From an uncultured bacterium (GTDB taxonomy: Bacteria; Bacillota; Clostridia; Lachnospirales; Lachnospiraceae): DNA of 36,083 nucleotides. The stretch lies in NCBI GenBank assembly GCA_947383005.1, contig CANDBT010000043.1, positions 1-36,083 on the forward strand, given 5' to 3'. The translations under genes were made by a program, and so were the position numbers. Of the stretch, positions 8,113 through 16,681 are shown in pieces. Below the pieces are notes generated by a model. That model did not search any database. It was not told the origin of the DNA and was given only the letters and a program-made list of their open reading frames with translations. Position 1 is the stretch's first letter; the number at the start of each line of letters is the position of its first letter.

Positions 8113-8424
8113 ATGAAAAGCAAAAGGGAGATAAGCATAAATTTTGAGAAAGCCAAAAAAGATGCGGCAAAGCTGGATGCGATTGCAGAAAAGCTGCATA
8201 ATGCGGCGAGCGGAAGCCTGGAGAATTCCATGAAGGGCCTTTCATCAGCCTGGATGGGGGATAATTCCCGGATGTTTTTGAAAAAGGAAACACAAATCAA
8301 GTGCAATATGATTAATACGGCTCGTGACTTGCGGATGATTGCCGCAGATATACGGACGGTTGCCAAGCGGATTTACGATGCGGAGATGAGAGCTTATGCA
8401 ATTGCCAGAAGGCGGAAATATTAA
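8113..8424 (+). CDS. WXG100-like (ESAT-6-like) small helical protein
   Basis: 103 residues predicted as two long helices separated by a turn holding the motif SSAWMGDNSRMF, a W-x-G turn as in WXG100 proteins exported by type VII secretion. The N-terminal helix is basic (INFEKAKKDAAKLDAIAEKL) and the C-terminal helix has heptad-like hydrophobics (ARDLRMIAADIRTVAKRIYD). ATG at 8113 is chosen with AAGGAG about 11 bases upstream; GTG at 8101 is possible. It directly precedes a larger protein with a WXG-like helical head, as in targeting-factor plus effector pairs. No secretion ATPase (EssC) gene is in this window, so the machinery must be elsewhere if it is used. Confidence 0.72.
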   Translation: MKSKREISINFEKAKKDAAKLDAIAEKLHNAASGSLENSMKGLSSAWMGDNSRMFLKKETQIKCNMINTARDLRMIAADIRTVAKRIYDAEMRAYAIARRRKY

Positions 8425-8468
8425 AAGGACATATTGTTATTGTTTACGTGGAGGTGCAAAAGAGGGAT

Positions 8469-9620
8469 ATGGATGAGTTTAAAGTAAGGCTTTCAAGGGT
8501 CAGGGGAACCGTCCAGGATCAGAATAATATCGCTAAACAAATGCGGGGGATGGAGAATGACGTCCGCCGGATATGCAGCGGGCTGAACATGAAGGTCGCG
8601 CAGTCGGAGCAGATTAAGAAAAGGCTGAAAAGGGCGGCGGATAATCTTTCTGAAGAGTACAATGGGCTCCGTAAGGCTGCGAAGGCGCTGACAAGTATCG
8701 CCAACACTTATGAGAGGACAGATTTAAAGCTGGTAGGGCAAAAGCCCAAGACGGGATGTATACCGCCGCTGACGGATGTGAAGTTAGTATTGGGAGTAAT
8801 ACCGCCTCTTCCGTCCGGGGCTGGGATTTCCTCTTTTATGGAAAATCATAATATGAAAATAAATGTTTTGCCCCATACGGATGATTTCGATTTATATGAT
8901 AAGACTCTTCCTATCAGGACGTCCGGAAGGTTTAAGGACGGGGAAACGGATTTTTATAAAAAAGGAAAAGTGGAAGAAAGCGAACTGTCCCCGGTAAAAT
9001 TGGTTAATCTGGAAAAGAAATGGATAGATGATTCTTTGTTTTCCGATGAAACGATTATAGGGGATAAAGATGGAAGCCATATTAAGACAAGCATAGATGT
9101 TCTTAAGGGAGAAGTCAAAGGCGAGCTTTACGGTGGCCTTTATACGGTAGATGCCGATGGCAAGACAAAGATCAACCCGGCATTCGGCGCTGCATTCGGC
9201 GCGTCGGTAAGCGGGCTGACTCTGGCACAGGAAGGCCAGTTGGGCGATAATCTTCTTGGCCTATATGTAAAAACAGAGGAGACGCTTGGCCGGCTGGAAG
9301 GGAAGGCAGAGGCTGTAGCGGGGCTTCGGGATAAGGATGGGGATTTTAATCCGACGGTACATGCCGAAGCATCCGCCGAAGCCATTGCTGCCGAGGCATC
9401 CGTAAAAGGCGGGGCTAAAGTCCTGGGCGCAGATGTAGGAGTGAAGGGGAGCGTCAATGTAGGCGTGGGCGCCCATGCGGAAGTCGGTTTTAAAGACGGG
9501 AAATTCAGCGCCGATATAGGCGCGTCCCTGGGAGTAGGTGTCGGCATAAAGCTGGAAGTTGATTTGAGCGGCGTAGCAGATGCGGCTCACGACGTGGCCA
9601 AGGCAATTTGGCCCTGGTAA
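8469..9620 (+). CDS. Type VII effector-like protein with Gly/Ala-rich C-terminal domain
   Basis: About 383 residues. Residues 1-90 are helical and charged (VRLSRVRGTVQDQNNIAKQM; LRKAAKALTSIANTYERTDL), like the helical heads of WXG100/LXG proteins. A central ~100 residues are mixed. The last ~190 residues are an unusual amphipathic Gly/Ala/Val-rich run of short alternating strands (GGAKVLGADVGVKGSVNVG; ADIGASLGVGVGIKLEVDLS), ending in an aromatic IWPW. This tail resembles C-termini of polymorphic toxin-like proteins in gut Clostridia (recognition from memory). No nuclease or NADase motif is seen. ATG at 8469 is preferred after GGAGG and AGAGGG; GTG at 8448 is possible. No dedicated immunity gene is obvious unless the DUF4176 or DUF3592 proteins serve. 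Confidence 0.62.
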   Translation: MDEFKVRLSRVRGTVQDQNNIAKQMRGMENDVRRICSGLNMKVAQSEQIKKRLKRAADNLSEEYNGLRKAAKALTSIANTYERTDLKLVGQKPKTGCIPPLTDVKLVLGVIPPLPSGAGISSFMENHNMKINVLPHTDDFDLYDKTLPIRTSGRFKDGETDFYKKGKVEESELSPVKLVNLEKKWIDDSLFSDETIIGDKDGSHIKTSIDVLKGEVKGELYGGLYTVDADGKTKINPAFGAAFGASVSGLTLAQEGQLGDNLLGLYVKTEETLGRLEGKAEAVAGLRDKDGDFNPTVHAEASAEAIAAEASVKGGAKVLGADVGVKGSVNVGVGAHAEVGFKDGKFSADIGASLGVGVGIKLEVDLSGVADAAHDVAKAIWPW

Positions 9621-9641
9621 CAGGAAGGAAAGGTGAAAAGC

Positions 9642-9992
9642 ATGACAAAAGGAATTCAGATGTTCCCCATAGGTACGGTAGTAAGATTGAAAAATTCCAC
9701 GGCGGCGATTATGATTGCCGGTTATCTGGCAGAATCCGAGGCGCAGAAAGGATATATCTGGGATTATTCGGGTTTTCTTTATCCTATCGGTCTGCGCAAT
9801 GAGGCCGATGTATATACTTTTGATCAGGGCCAGATCGAAGAGGTATTTGCCATAGGGTACCAGGACGGGGAATCTTTTGCGTTTATGCAGCGCATTCGAC
9901 AGGCAGCGGAAAAGCTGGCGGCGGCTTCCGAAGGCTCTGAAGTTTCAGATTCTTCTGGAATTGCCGGAAATTCTGAGGATAAAGAACAATAG
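9642..9992 (+). CDS. DUF4176 family protein, copy 1
   Basis: 116 residues. The family pattern is clear: FPIGTVVRLKNSTAAIMIAG, a central WDYSGFLYPIGL and FDQGQIEEVFAIGYQD. The last ~25 residues are a Ser/Gly/Glu-rich tail (SEVSDSSGIAG) absent from the second copy. DUF4176 proteins are commonly encoded beside LXG/WXG100 secreted proteins and are thought to help with effector handling; exact role uncertain. ATG at 9642 has AAGGAAAGG 8 bases upstream; GTG at 9633 would overlap that site. It lies 21 bp after the effector-like gene and 20 bp before its paralogue. Confidence 0.78.
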   Translation: MTKGIQMFPIGTVVRLKNSTAAIMIAGYLAESEAQKGYIWDYSGFLYPIGLRNEADVYTFDQGQIEEVFAIGYQDGESFAFMQRIRQAAEKLAAASEGSEVSDSSGIAGNSEDKEQ

Positions 9993-10012
9993 AAGGAAGG
10001 GAGGAAAAATCA

Positions 10013-10324
10013 ATGTTTGAGAGAACTTTGCCTATTGGTTCCGTGGTATCCTTATATGGCGCCGAGAAGCGGCTGATGGTTTTGGGGTATGTCAAGTATC
10101 TGAAGGGGGATGAAACAAAGGTATATGATTATTGCGGATGCACATACCCGGAAGGTTTTTTAGATGCAGATACAACGGCAGTTTTTGACCATGATGATAT
10201 TGAACATATTTATGCCTTGGGTTTTCAAAATGAAGTGCAACAGGAATTCCGTGAGCGCCTGATTCAGATTTTGGAAGAACGGGATGCAGAGAACGGCACA
10301 GAAAAGGAAGATATAATTAACTGA
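10013..10324 (+). CDS. DUF4176 family protein, copy 2
   Basis: 103 residues, paralogous to the preceding gene: LPIGSVVSLYGAEKRLMVLG, YDYCGCTYPEGFL and FDHDDIEHIYALGFQNE match block by block, though identity is modest, so the duplication is old. The ribosome site GGAAGGGAGG lies just upstream. Two adjacent DUF4176 genes suggest either partner-specific chaperones or a heteromer (inference). Only 13 bp separate its stop from the amino-acid receptor gene, so the type VII-like cassette and the ABC importer may be read on one mRNA. Confidence 0.78.
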   Translation: MFERTLPIGSVVSLYGAEKRLMVLGYVKYLKGDETKVYDYCGCTYPEGFLDADTTAVFDHDDIEHIYALGFQNEVQQEFRERLIQILEERDAENGTEKEDIIN

Positions 10325-10337
10325 TGGAGGCATTGAT

Positions 10338-11237
10338 ATGAGAAAAAGGGGATATTTTGCAGCGGGGGCAGCCTTATTGATAGCCGCCGCTTTGACTGCT
10401 TGCGGGGCGAGAGAGAGCGGCGACGGGGTGACGATATCGGCACAGGTGTCAGAGGCTTCGCCGTCAGAGACGTCATCGTTGGAGCAGGCGGCCGAAACAG
10501 AGTGGGAAAAAGAGTCTGCGGATGATGCGACGGGGTTATTGCAGGAAATTCTGGACAAAGGCGTAATTACTATCGGTACAGAAGGGACATATTCTCCCAA
10601 TAGTTACCATGATGAATCAGGGAAGCTGGTGGGTTATGATGTGGAAGTGGGAGAGAAGGTAGCTGAAAAGCTTGGGGTGCGGGCGGAGTTTGTGGAGACA
10701 AAATGGGATGCCCTGTTTGCCAGCATGGATGCCAGACGCATTGACATTATTGTCAATGAGGTAGAGGCTTCTGAGGAACGGAGGCTTAAATATGATTTTT
10801 CAGAGCCATATACTTATATTCATGGCGCTTTGCTGGTTACTGAGGATAATGAAGAAGTCCAGGGGTTTGAGGATTTGAAGGGGAAACGTGCCGCCCAGAA
10901 TTTGACGAGCAGTTGGGGACAGATGGCGGAAAGCTATGGCGCCGAACTGGTAGGAGTTGAGTCCATGAACCAGTCTGTGGAATTGATGCTGGCCGGACGC
11001 GCAGATGTCACTCTCAACGCAGAGACGGCTTTTTATGACTATATGAGAAATCAGCCTGACCAAAAGGTGAAAATCGTGGCGATGACAGATTCGACTACTT
11101 CATCGGTCATTCCTGTGCGTAAAGGGGAAGAAGCTTTATTGGATGCGATTAATCAGGCATTAAGTGAACTGAAGGATTCCGGAGAGCTGGCGGAATTGTC
11201 GGAAAAATATTTTGGAGCCGATGTTACCCAGGAATAG
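10338..11237 (+). CDS. Amino-acid (cystine-type) ABC transporter receptor lipoprotein
   Basis: 299 residues. Signal peptide with lipobox LTACG near residue 21, then a Ser/Thr/Glu-rich linker to about residue 65, then a family 3 solute-binding domain. GVITIGTEGTYSPNSYHD, LVGYDVEVGEKVAEKLGV, KWDALFASMDARRIDIIVNE and RLKYDFSEPYTY closely follow the cystine-receptor pattern (TcyA/FliY-like), including the Arg-x-x-x-Tyr-Asp-Phe-Ser region. It should capture cystine or a related amino acid outside the cell and hand it to the permease. Ribosome site TGGAGG lies 8 bases before ATG. Unlike most such operons, the permease does not follow directly: a palindromic repeat remnant lies in the 71-bp gap. Confidence 0.88.
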   Translation: MRKRGYFAAGAALLIAAALTACGARESGDGVTISAQVSEASPSETSSLEQAAETEWEKESADDATGLLQEILDKGVITIGTEGTYSPNSYHDESGKLVGYDVEVGEKVAEKLGVRAEFVETKWDALFASMDARRIDIIVNEVEASEERRLKYDFSEPYTYIHGALLVTEDNEEVQGFEDLKGKRAAQNLTSSWGQMAESYGAELVGVESMNQSVELMLAGRADVTLNAETAFYDYMRNQPDQKVKIVAMTDSTTSSVIPVRKGEEALLDAINQALSELKDSGELAELSEKYFGADVTQE

Positions 11238-11238
11238 A

Positions 11239-11281
11239 TTCGGCGTAGACAGACAAGAAGATACCTTGTCTGAATGGTTAC
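11239..11281 (-). repeat. MITE-like element remnant between receptor and permease
   Basis: The stretch TTCGGCGTAGACAGACAAG, then AAGATACC and TTGTCTGAATGGTTAC, matches the end of the palindromic element family (complete copies at 4825 and 23947 read in reverse). The end GTCTGAATGGTTAC is the terminal repeat with two changes. The remainder of the element is missing. Confidence 0.6.
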
Positions 11282-11308
11282 GATCAGGCAAAAGCAGGAG
11301 GAAGTAAA

Positions 11309-11968
11309 ATGAGTGAGAGGCTTTGGGAATTGCTGCTTCAGTCTTTCGGGCAGATTTTGATTCCGGGTCTTACGATTACCATACCACTGACTGTTTGTTC
11401 CTTTACTATCGGGTTTATGATTGCCCTCGTTGCAGCTACTGTTCAGGTGGCCGGTATTAAAGGGCTCAAGGAGTTGGCCAGGCTTTATGTGTGGGTTATC
11501 CGGGGGACTCCGTTGCTTGTGCAGCTCTACGTGATTTTTTACGGATTGCCGGGCTTTGGCATAGTTTGGCCGGCCTTTCCTGCGGCTGTGGTGGTTTTTG
11601 CCGTAAATACGGGAGCATATGCTTCGGAAACGCTCAGAGCGGCTATTGAATCTGTGCCCAAAGGCCAGTGGGAGGCGGGATATTGCGTGGGGATGGATTA
11701 TTGGCAGATTTTGTTTCGAATCATTCTTCCCCAGGCGCTCAAGACAGCTTTTCCTCCCCTGGGCAATTCATTGATTGGTTTAGTCAAGGATACCTCTCTG
11801 GCAGCGACGATTACCGTGACGGAGATGTTCATGGCAGCGCAGCGGATTGCGGCCCGTACGTATGAACCATTTGCATTATATTGTGAAACGGCATTGATTT
11901 ATTTGATTTTTTGTACCATATTGACCCGGCTGCAGAGGCATTTGGAGAAAAAGCTGCGAATGGAATAG
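11309..11968 (+). CDS. Amino-acid ABC transporter permease
   Basis: 219 residues with five membrane segments, typical of the HisM/GlnP-type permease of polar amino-acid importers. The conserved EAA loop that docks the ATPase is seen as EAGYCVGMDYWQILFRIILP, followed by QALKTAFPPLGNSLIGLVKD. The early segment IRGTPLLVQLYVIFYGLPG is also a family signature. Ribosome site GGAGGAAG lies 5 bases before ATG. Together with the upstream receptor and downstream ATPase it completes a one-permease (homodimer) importer. Confidence 0.92.
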   Translation: MSERLWELLLQSFGQILIPGLTITIPLTVCSFTIGFMIALVAATVQVAGIKGLKELARLYVWVIRGTPLLVQLYVIFYGLPGFGIVWPAFPAAVVVFAVNTGAYASETLRAAIESVPKGQWEAGYCVGMDYWQILFRIILPQALKTAFPPLGNSLIGLVKDTSLAATITVTEMFMAAQRIAARTYEPFALYCETALIYLIFCTILTRLQRHLEKKLRME

Positions 11969-12008
11969 TAACGGTTGAAAAGAATGAAGGGAATAGGCAA
12001 AGGAGCAA

Positions 12009-12767
12009 ATGTTTTCGACTAACAATATGCTTTCTATTACCAATTTACAAAAAAAATTTGGTTCACAGAATGTATTAAACGGTATTGATTTGCAGATGGA
12101 TAAGGGAGATGTGGTGGTCCTGATCGGTCCAAGCGGTTCAGGAAAAACCACATTTTTGCGCTGTATAAATTTTCTGGAACAGCCCGATGAGGGGATTATC
12201 GTGTTGGATGGAGAGCAATTTTCGGTGAAGGATATACAAAAGAAGGAGATTAGCCGGATTCGCAGAAAGACTGGCTTTGTATTTCAAAATTATAATTTAT
12301 TCAGGAATAAGACAGCGCTGCAAAACGTGACAGAAGGCTTGATTGTTGCCAGGAAGATGAAAAAAACGGCAGCGGAGAAGCTTGGCAGGCAGGTATTGGA
12401 TCAGGTCGGCTTGTCGGATCGTTATGATTATTATCCGCATCAGCTATCCGGCGGACAGCAGCAGCGGGTAGGAATTGCCCGGGCTATTGCCCTTAATCCG
12501 GAGGTGATTTTGTTTGATGAGCCAACTTCGGCTCTTGATCCGGAATTGGTGGGGGAGGTGCTGGCGGTAATGCGGGATCTGGCCAGAGAGGGAAGAACCA
12601 TGATTATCGTCACCCATGAGATGAATTTTGCCAGACAGGTGGCTACGAAAGTGATTTTTTTGGATCATGGAGAAGTTGTGGAAGAAGGGACGCCGGAGCA
12701 GATTTTTGAAGAGCCCGGAGAAGAGCGGACACGGCAGTTTCTGCGCTCGGTGTCACATCGAGGCTGA
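12009..12767 (+). CDS. Amino-acid ABC transporter ATP-binding protein
   Basis: 252 residues with a complete ABC ATPase set: Walker [11 protein letters not shown]-loop VFQNYNLF, signature [14 protein letters not shown], Walker [15 protein letters not shown] and the switch His in VTHEM. It matches the polar amino-acid uptake class (GlnQ/TcyC-like). ATG at 12009 is preceded by AAAGGAG with short spacing; an in-frame ATG at 12027 is the alternative. It powers the adjacent permease. The next gene, a C-S lyase, starts 77 bp later, consistent with sulfur amino-acid use. Confidence 0.92.
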   Translation: MFSTNNMLSITNLQKKFGSQNVLNGIDLQMDKGDVVVLIGPSGSGKTTFLRCINFLEQPDEGIIVLDGEQFSVKDIQKKEISRIRRKTGFVFQNYNLFRNKTALQNVTEGLIVARKMKKTAAEKLGRQVLDQVGLSDRYDYYPHQLSGGQQQRVGIARAIALNPEVILFDEPTSALDPELVGEVLAVMRDLAREGRTMIIVTHEMNFARQVATKVIFLDHGEVVEEGTPEQIFEEPGEERTRQFLRSVSHRG

Positions 12768-12844
12768 TTGCTTCTGATCAATCCCGTTGTTTGCTTGATC
12801 AAACTTTCACAATTTGTTTGCGTCTTGGAAAGGAGTGGCGAAAG

Positions 12845-14029
12845 ATGGACCGATATGATTTTGACAGGCTGACAGAGCGCAGAGGGACGAATTCACTGAA
12901 ATGGAATGTGCCGGAGGGAGAGCTGCCCATGTGGGTGGCAGATATGGATTTTCAGACAGCCCCGGAGATTACCGATGTTTTGAAAAGACGGGCGGCACAG
13001 GGGATTTTTGGATATGCGGATATAGCGGATGATTGGAGCGAAGCATATGCGGGCTGGTGGGAGAGACGCCATGGCTTTGCGATAAAGAAAGAATGGCTGG
13101 TTTTCACCACCGGGGTGGTTCCGGCTATTTCCAGTGCGGTGAGAAAGCTGACTACGCCAGGAGAAAACGTACTGGTACAGACGCCAGTTTACAATATTTT
13201 TTTTAATTCTATCCGGAATAATGGCCGCAATGTTGTGGAAAACCGATTGGCTTATCATGACGGGCAGTATCGGATGGATTTTGCTGATTTGGAAAAGAAG
13301 CTCTCTGACCCGCAGACATCGTTGATGATTTTGTGCAACCCGCAGAATCCATCGGGGAATATTTGGAGCAGGGAAGAGCTGGGGCGTATAGGAGATCTCT
13401 GCGCGGCCAACCATGTGCGGGTGATTTCCGACGAAATCCATTGTGATTTGACTGAACCCGGTTATTCTTATATCCCGTTTGCTTCGGTATCTCCGGTCTG
13501 CGCACGGCTGAGTATTACTTGTATGGCGCCCACGAAGGCTTTCAATCTGGCCGGTTTGCAGACTGCGGCGGTTATGGCGCCGGATGAAGAACTGCGGCAT
13601 AAAATCTGGCGGGCGCTCAATACCGATGAAGTGGCAGAGCCTAACGTTTTTGCGGCAGAGGCAGCGGCGGCGGCTTTTTCCCAAGGAGAAGGCTGGCTGG
13701 ACGGACTGCGGGAGTATTTGTGGGAAAACCGCCGTCAGGCAGAAAGATACATTAAAGAGCATATCCCGCACCTTATGCCGGTTTCTTCCCATGCCACGTA
13801 TCTGATGTGGCTGGATGGCAGCAGGATTTTGCCTGACCCGTCAGGCCTGTGCCGTTTTCTTCGAAGCAGGACGGGACTTTATTTGTCGCAAGGCGGCGCT
13901 TACGGGGAGACAGGTAAATATTTCCTGCGGATGAATCTGGCTTGTCCGAGAAAACGGTTGGAGGACGGTTTGGAGAGGCTTTGCCGTGGTGTGGAGGAAT
14001 ATGAAAAACAGATGGTTAAAAATAGATGA
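12845..14029 (+). CDS. patB: PatB/MalY-type cystathionine beta-lyase (PLP enzyme)
   Basis: 394 residues of fold-type I PLP enzymes. Motifs in order: substrate-entry segment LPMWVADMDFQTAPEI, cofactor contacts ILCNPQNPSGN and VISDEIHCDL, the Schiff-base Lys in MAPTKAFNLAGLQ, and the carboxylate-binding Arg in YFLRMNLACP. The family cleaves C-S bonds of cystathionine, cysteine or S-conjugates, yielding pyruvate, ammonia and a thiol; some also act as aminotransferases or regulators (MalY). ATG at 12845 has AAGGAG upstream; an in-frame TTG at 12791 is unlikely. Placement after a cystine-type importer suggests use of cystine or thiol conjugates as sulfur or energy source (inference). Confidence 0.85.
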   Translation: MDRYDFDRLTERRGTNSLKWNVPEGELPMWVADMDFQTAPEITDVLKRRAAQGIFGYADIADDWSEAYAGWWERRHGFAIKKEWLVFTTGVVPAISSAVRKLTTPGENVLVQTPVYNIFFNSIRNNGRNVVENRLAYHDGQYRMDFADLEKKLSDPQTSLMILCNPQNPSGNIWSREELGRIGDLCAANHVRVISDEIHCDLTEPGYSYIPFASVSPVCARLSITCMAPTKAFNLAGLQTAAVMAPDEELRHKIWRALNTDEVAEPNVFAAEAAAAAFSQGEGWLDGLREYLWENRRQAERYIKEHIPHLMPVSSHATYLMWLDGSRILPDPSGLCRFLRSRTGLYLSQGGAYGETGKYFLRMNLACPRKRLEDGLERLCRGVEEYEKQMVKNR

Positions 14030-15380
14030 AAGGGAAACGGAAGGCGGCAGCAATTCTACTGCAGGATTGTTTTACCGCCTGATTGTTCTTGCTGTCCCTA
14101 CGATTTTAGAGGAAATTCTGGCTACACTGCTTCAATATGTGGATACGGCTATGGTAGGAAGGCTCGGGGAGACGGCGACGGCTTCCGTCAGTATCACCAC
14201 CACAGTAAGCTGGCTGATTGGCAGCATGAATGGCGCGGTAGCGATTGCCGTTTTAGCTATGATTTCCAATTCAGTCGGCAGCAGGGATGAGGAGCGGACA
14301 AGGGCAATTTCCATGCAGGCATTTTTTTTGGCTGTTGCCAGCGGACTGTTTACCGGTAGTATCGCAGTGTTGCTGAGTCCCTTTATACCCGGATGGATGG
14401 GAGCGGAAGCCGCTATTCAAAAGACGGCTTCTCTTTATTTCTGCATTATCAATATTCCCATGATTTTTCGCACAATGAACGCTGTTTTAGGTGCGTCTAT
14501 CCGGGCGACTCAGGATACCCGCACGCCGATGCTGATTAATATGTCAGCGAATTTGCTAAATGTGGCGTTGAATTACATCCTGATTTATTCTTTGAGGCTG
14601 GGAGTCCCGGGGGCAGCCATTGCCTCGGCTGTTTCGTATACGCTTTCTGGTATATTGATGCTGATGGCTTACGCAAAAAAGCCTGTGCTGAGTTGGAAAC
14701 GGAAGGATTTTGGCATAAAACTGCCCATTCTTAAAGAATGCGCAAAAATCGGCCTTCCTGTCTTGGGAACCAGCATCACTTCCTGTATGGGTTATGTAGT
14801 ATTTGCCAGTCTGGTATCAGATATGGGAACTACGGTTTTTGCTGCCCACTCCATAGCCGTTACCGCGGAAACTTGTTTTTATATACCCGGATATGGGCTG
14901 CGGACGGCTACTTCCGCCATTGTCGGCATGGCTTTAGGCGAAAAGGATTATCATAAATTGGAAAAAACAGGGATGATCAGTGTAGTGGTGACGGTGGGGC
15001 TTATGTGCCTTAGCGGTTTTATTTTGTACCATATTTCTTACCCGCTGATGTGCGTGTTCACCAGCAGCGGACAAGTGGCCGCTTTGGGCGCGAAAATGTT
15101 GAAAATGGTGGCGTTTTCCGAGCCGTTTTTTGGATTGATGATTGTTCTGGAAGGAATCTACTACGGGTTGGGACGGACCCGGTATGCGTTTATTGTCGAA
15201 ACCGGAAGTATGTGGGGAATCCGTATTTTGTTTACCTATTTATGCGTGAGAGTTTGGAACATGGATTTGCGGGCAGTTTGGACCTGCATGATAGCGGATA
15301 ATGTCTGCAAAGCGCTTTTATTTGCCTTGCCGGTTTTAAGAAAAGCGGCTACGGTTCATGGGGCGGGGAAAAACGGATAA
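14001..15380 (+). CDS. MATE-family multidrug/metabolite exporter
   Basis: About 459 residues with twelve membrane segments. The first repeat starts LFYRLIVLAVPTILEEILAT, with LQYVDTAMVGRLGETATASV, the common MATE N-terminal signature; a second similar half begins near PILKECAKIGLPVLGTSITS. MATE proteins export cationic drugs or metabolites using Na+ or H+ gradients. ATG at 14001 has GGAGG 3 bases upstream; GTG at 13986 is an alternative. It overlaps the end of patB by 29 bp in another frame, so translation is probably coupled. Substrate unknown; export of lyase products or toxic thiols is possible. Confidence 0.9.
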   Translation: MKNRWLKIDERETEGGSNSTAGLFYRLIVLAVPTILEEILATLLQYVDTAMVGRLGETATASVSITTTVSWLIGSMNGAVAIAVLAMISNSVGSRDEERTRAISMQAFFLAVASGLFTGSIAVLLSPFIPGWMGAEAAIQKTASLYFCIINIPMIFRTMNAVLGASIRATQDTRTPMLINMSANLLNVALNYILIYSLRLGVPGAAIASAVSYTLSGILMLMAYAKKPVLSWKRKDFGIKLPILKECAKIGLPVLGTSITSCMGYVVFASLVSDMGTTVFAAHSIAVTAETCFYIPGYGLRTATSAIVGMALGEKDYHKLEKTGMISVVVTVGLMCLSGFILYHISYPLMCVFTSSGQVAALGAKMLKMVAFSEPFFGLMIVLEGIYYGLGRTRYAFIVETGSMWGIRILFTYLCVRVWNMDLRAVWTCMIADNVCKALLFALPVLRKAATVHGAGKNG

Positions 15381-15398
15381 ACCAGTTCAGACGGCATT
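15380..15398 (+). repeat. MITE-like terminal-repeat fragment
   Basis: AACCAGTTCAGACGGCATTC-like sequence directly after the MATE stop codon matches the left end of the palindromic element family (GTAACAGTTCAGACGG then GCATC). Nothing else of the element is recognisable nearby. Confidence 0.45.
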
Positions 15399-15422
15399 CA
15401 AACGACGGAAAGCAAAAACTTA

Positions 15423-15451
15423 TTGACAAGTTAATGCTTTACTACTATAAT
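15423..15451 (+). promoter_or_regulatory. Promoter of the TAXI TRAP operon
   Basis: A perfect sigma-A promoter: TTGACA (15423-15428), 17-bp spacer, TATAAT (15446-15451). The leader to the receptor ATG is about 70 nt with a GGAAGAAGGG ribosome site. Confidence 0.85.
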
Positions 15452-15529
15452 ACATATAAATCGTTGTACCTGTTACAATGAAATATATGTAAGAGCATTT
15501 GTGAGAAAAAGAGGAAGAAGGGAAAATCT

Positions 15530-16609
15530 ATGAAATTGAAAAAAATCATGGCATTGACATTGGCAGGCTGTCTCGTTTTATCGGCTACGGCCTGCGGCGG
15601 TTCCGGAGATACGACTGCAACGACAGCGGGGACTACGACGGCTGGCGACAGCACTACGGCGGCTGATCCTGCCGAAGCCGATACTGAAGCAGAAGGTTCC
15701 GCCAAGGGGCTGACTGCCGAGGAAAGGGCGAAAGAGTTTATTACGGTAGGAACGGGTCCTACCTCCGGTATTTATTTCCCTATAGGCGGAGCTTTTGCCA
15801 CGGCGCTTAGCGATTATGGCTATCAGACGTCAGCGGAAGCAACCAACGCCACGGGACAGAATATTCAGAATATTTTGAACGGAGATTGCGAGATTGCCAT
15901 AGCTATGCAGGATGCGGTTATGCAGGCTTATACTGCTACCGGGGCTTATGAGGGTCAGGAAGCGGCTAGCGGGTTGAAGGCGTTGATGCGTCTGTGGCCG
16001 AATTATGTACAGTTGGTGACGACGGCTGATACCGGTATTACTTCGGTGGAGGATTTGAAAGGCAAGCGGGTAGGCGTAGGCGCGGCCAATTCCGGCGTAG
16101 AGATTAATGCCCGGATGATTTTGGATGCTTACGGAATTACTTATGATGATATTACCCCGGATTATCTGGCTTATGGAGAAGCTATTGATAATATGAAGAA
16201 CGGTCAGTGCGATGCGGTATTTGTCACCTCCGGCCTTCCGAATGCTACGGTGATGGATTTGGGTGTATCTTACGACATGGTAGTTATCCCCATTGACGGA
16301 GCCGGCCGTGATAAGCTGATTAATGATTATCCTTATTACGCCGCATCCGTAATTCCTGCCAATACTTACAACAATACGGAAGATGTACAAGGCGTGTTTG
16401 TTTACAATATCATGCTGGTCCGTGAGGATTTGAGCGATGATATGGTGTATGATATCCTTAATGGTGTTTTCGAGAATATCAGTACCATCAAGGCTTCGCA
16501 CAATGCGGCAGATAAGAATATTGATATTACCTTTGGTGTGGATGATATTCAGCTTCCGCTTCATCCAGGTGCAGAAGCTTTCTGGAAAGATAACGGTTAT
16601 ATTAAGTAA
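15530..16609 (+). CDS. TAXI-family TRAP transporter receptor lipoprotein
   Basis: 359 residues. Signal peptide with lipobox ATACG near residue 22, a Thr/Gly/Asp-rich linker to ~60, then a TAXI receptor domain: ITVGTGPTSGIYFPIGGAFA, the EATNATGQNIQNI segment, and VEDLKGKRVGVGAANSGVEI. These are hallmarks of TRAP-associated extracytoplasmic immunogenic proteins. The receptor binds an organic anion such as a dicarboxylate or glutamate-like acid; the ligand is not predictable. It has its own consensus promoter and is followed by a strong terminator-like hairpin and repeats, so the receptor may be made in excess of the permease. Confidence 0.92.
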   Translation: MKLKKIMALTLAGCLVLSATACGGSGDTTATTAGTTTAGDSTTAADPAEADTEAEGSAKGLTAEERAKEFITVGTGPTSGIYFPIGGAFATALSDYGYQTSAEATNATGQNIQNILNGDCEIAIAMQDAVMQAYTATGAYEGQEAASGLKALMRLWPNYVQLVTTADTGITSVEDLKGKRVGVGAANSGVEINARMILDAYGITYDDITPDYLAYGEAIDNMKNGQCDAVFVTSGLPNATVMDLGVSYDMVVIPIDGAGRDKLINDYPYYAASVIPANTYNNTEDVQGVFVYNIMLVREDLSDDMVYDILNGVFENISTIKASHNAADKNIDITFGVDDIQLPLHPGAEAFWKDNGYIK

Positions 16610-16644
16610 TATTTAAGAAGCAATTGGATTCATAGCACGAAGGT

Positions 16645-16679
16645 GTGCGGCGCGGAAAGTACTGCGGCCGCACTCTTTT
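16645..16679 (+). terminator. Terminator-like hairpin after the TAXI receptor gene
   Basis: GTGCGGC (16645-16651) pairs with GCCGCAC (16667-16673), with further GC pairing inside the loop, followed by TCTTTT. It sits 35 bp after the receptor stop and before the permease genes, so it may act as a partial terminator. Confidence 0.65.
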
Positions 16680-16681
16680 GT

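Noticed and set aside
12893-13792. 299-codon minus-strand open frame opposite patB
   Set aside because: Shadow frame with Cys/His/Arg-rich random-looking composition; the plus strand has all PLP-enzyme motifs.
15830-16564. Long minus-strand open frame opposite the TAXI receptor
   Set aside because: Shadow of a strongly supported gene; no family pattern or ribosome site.
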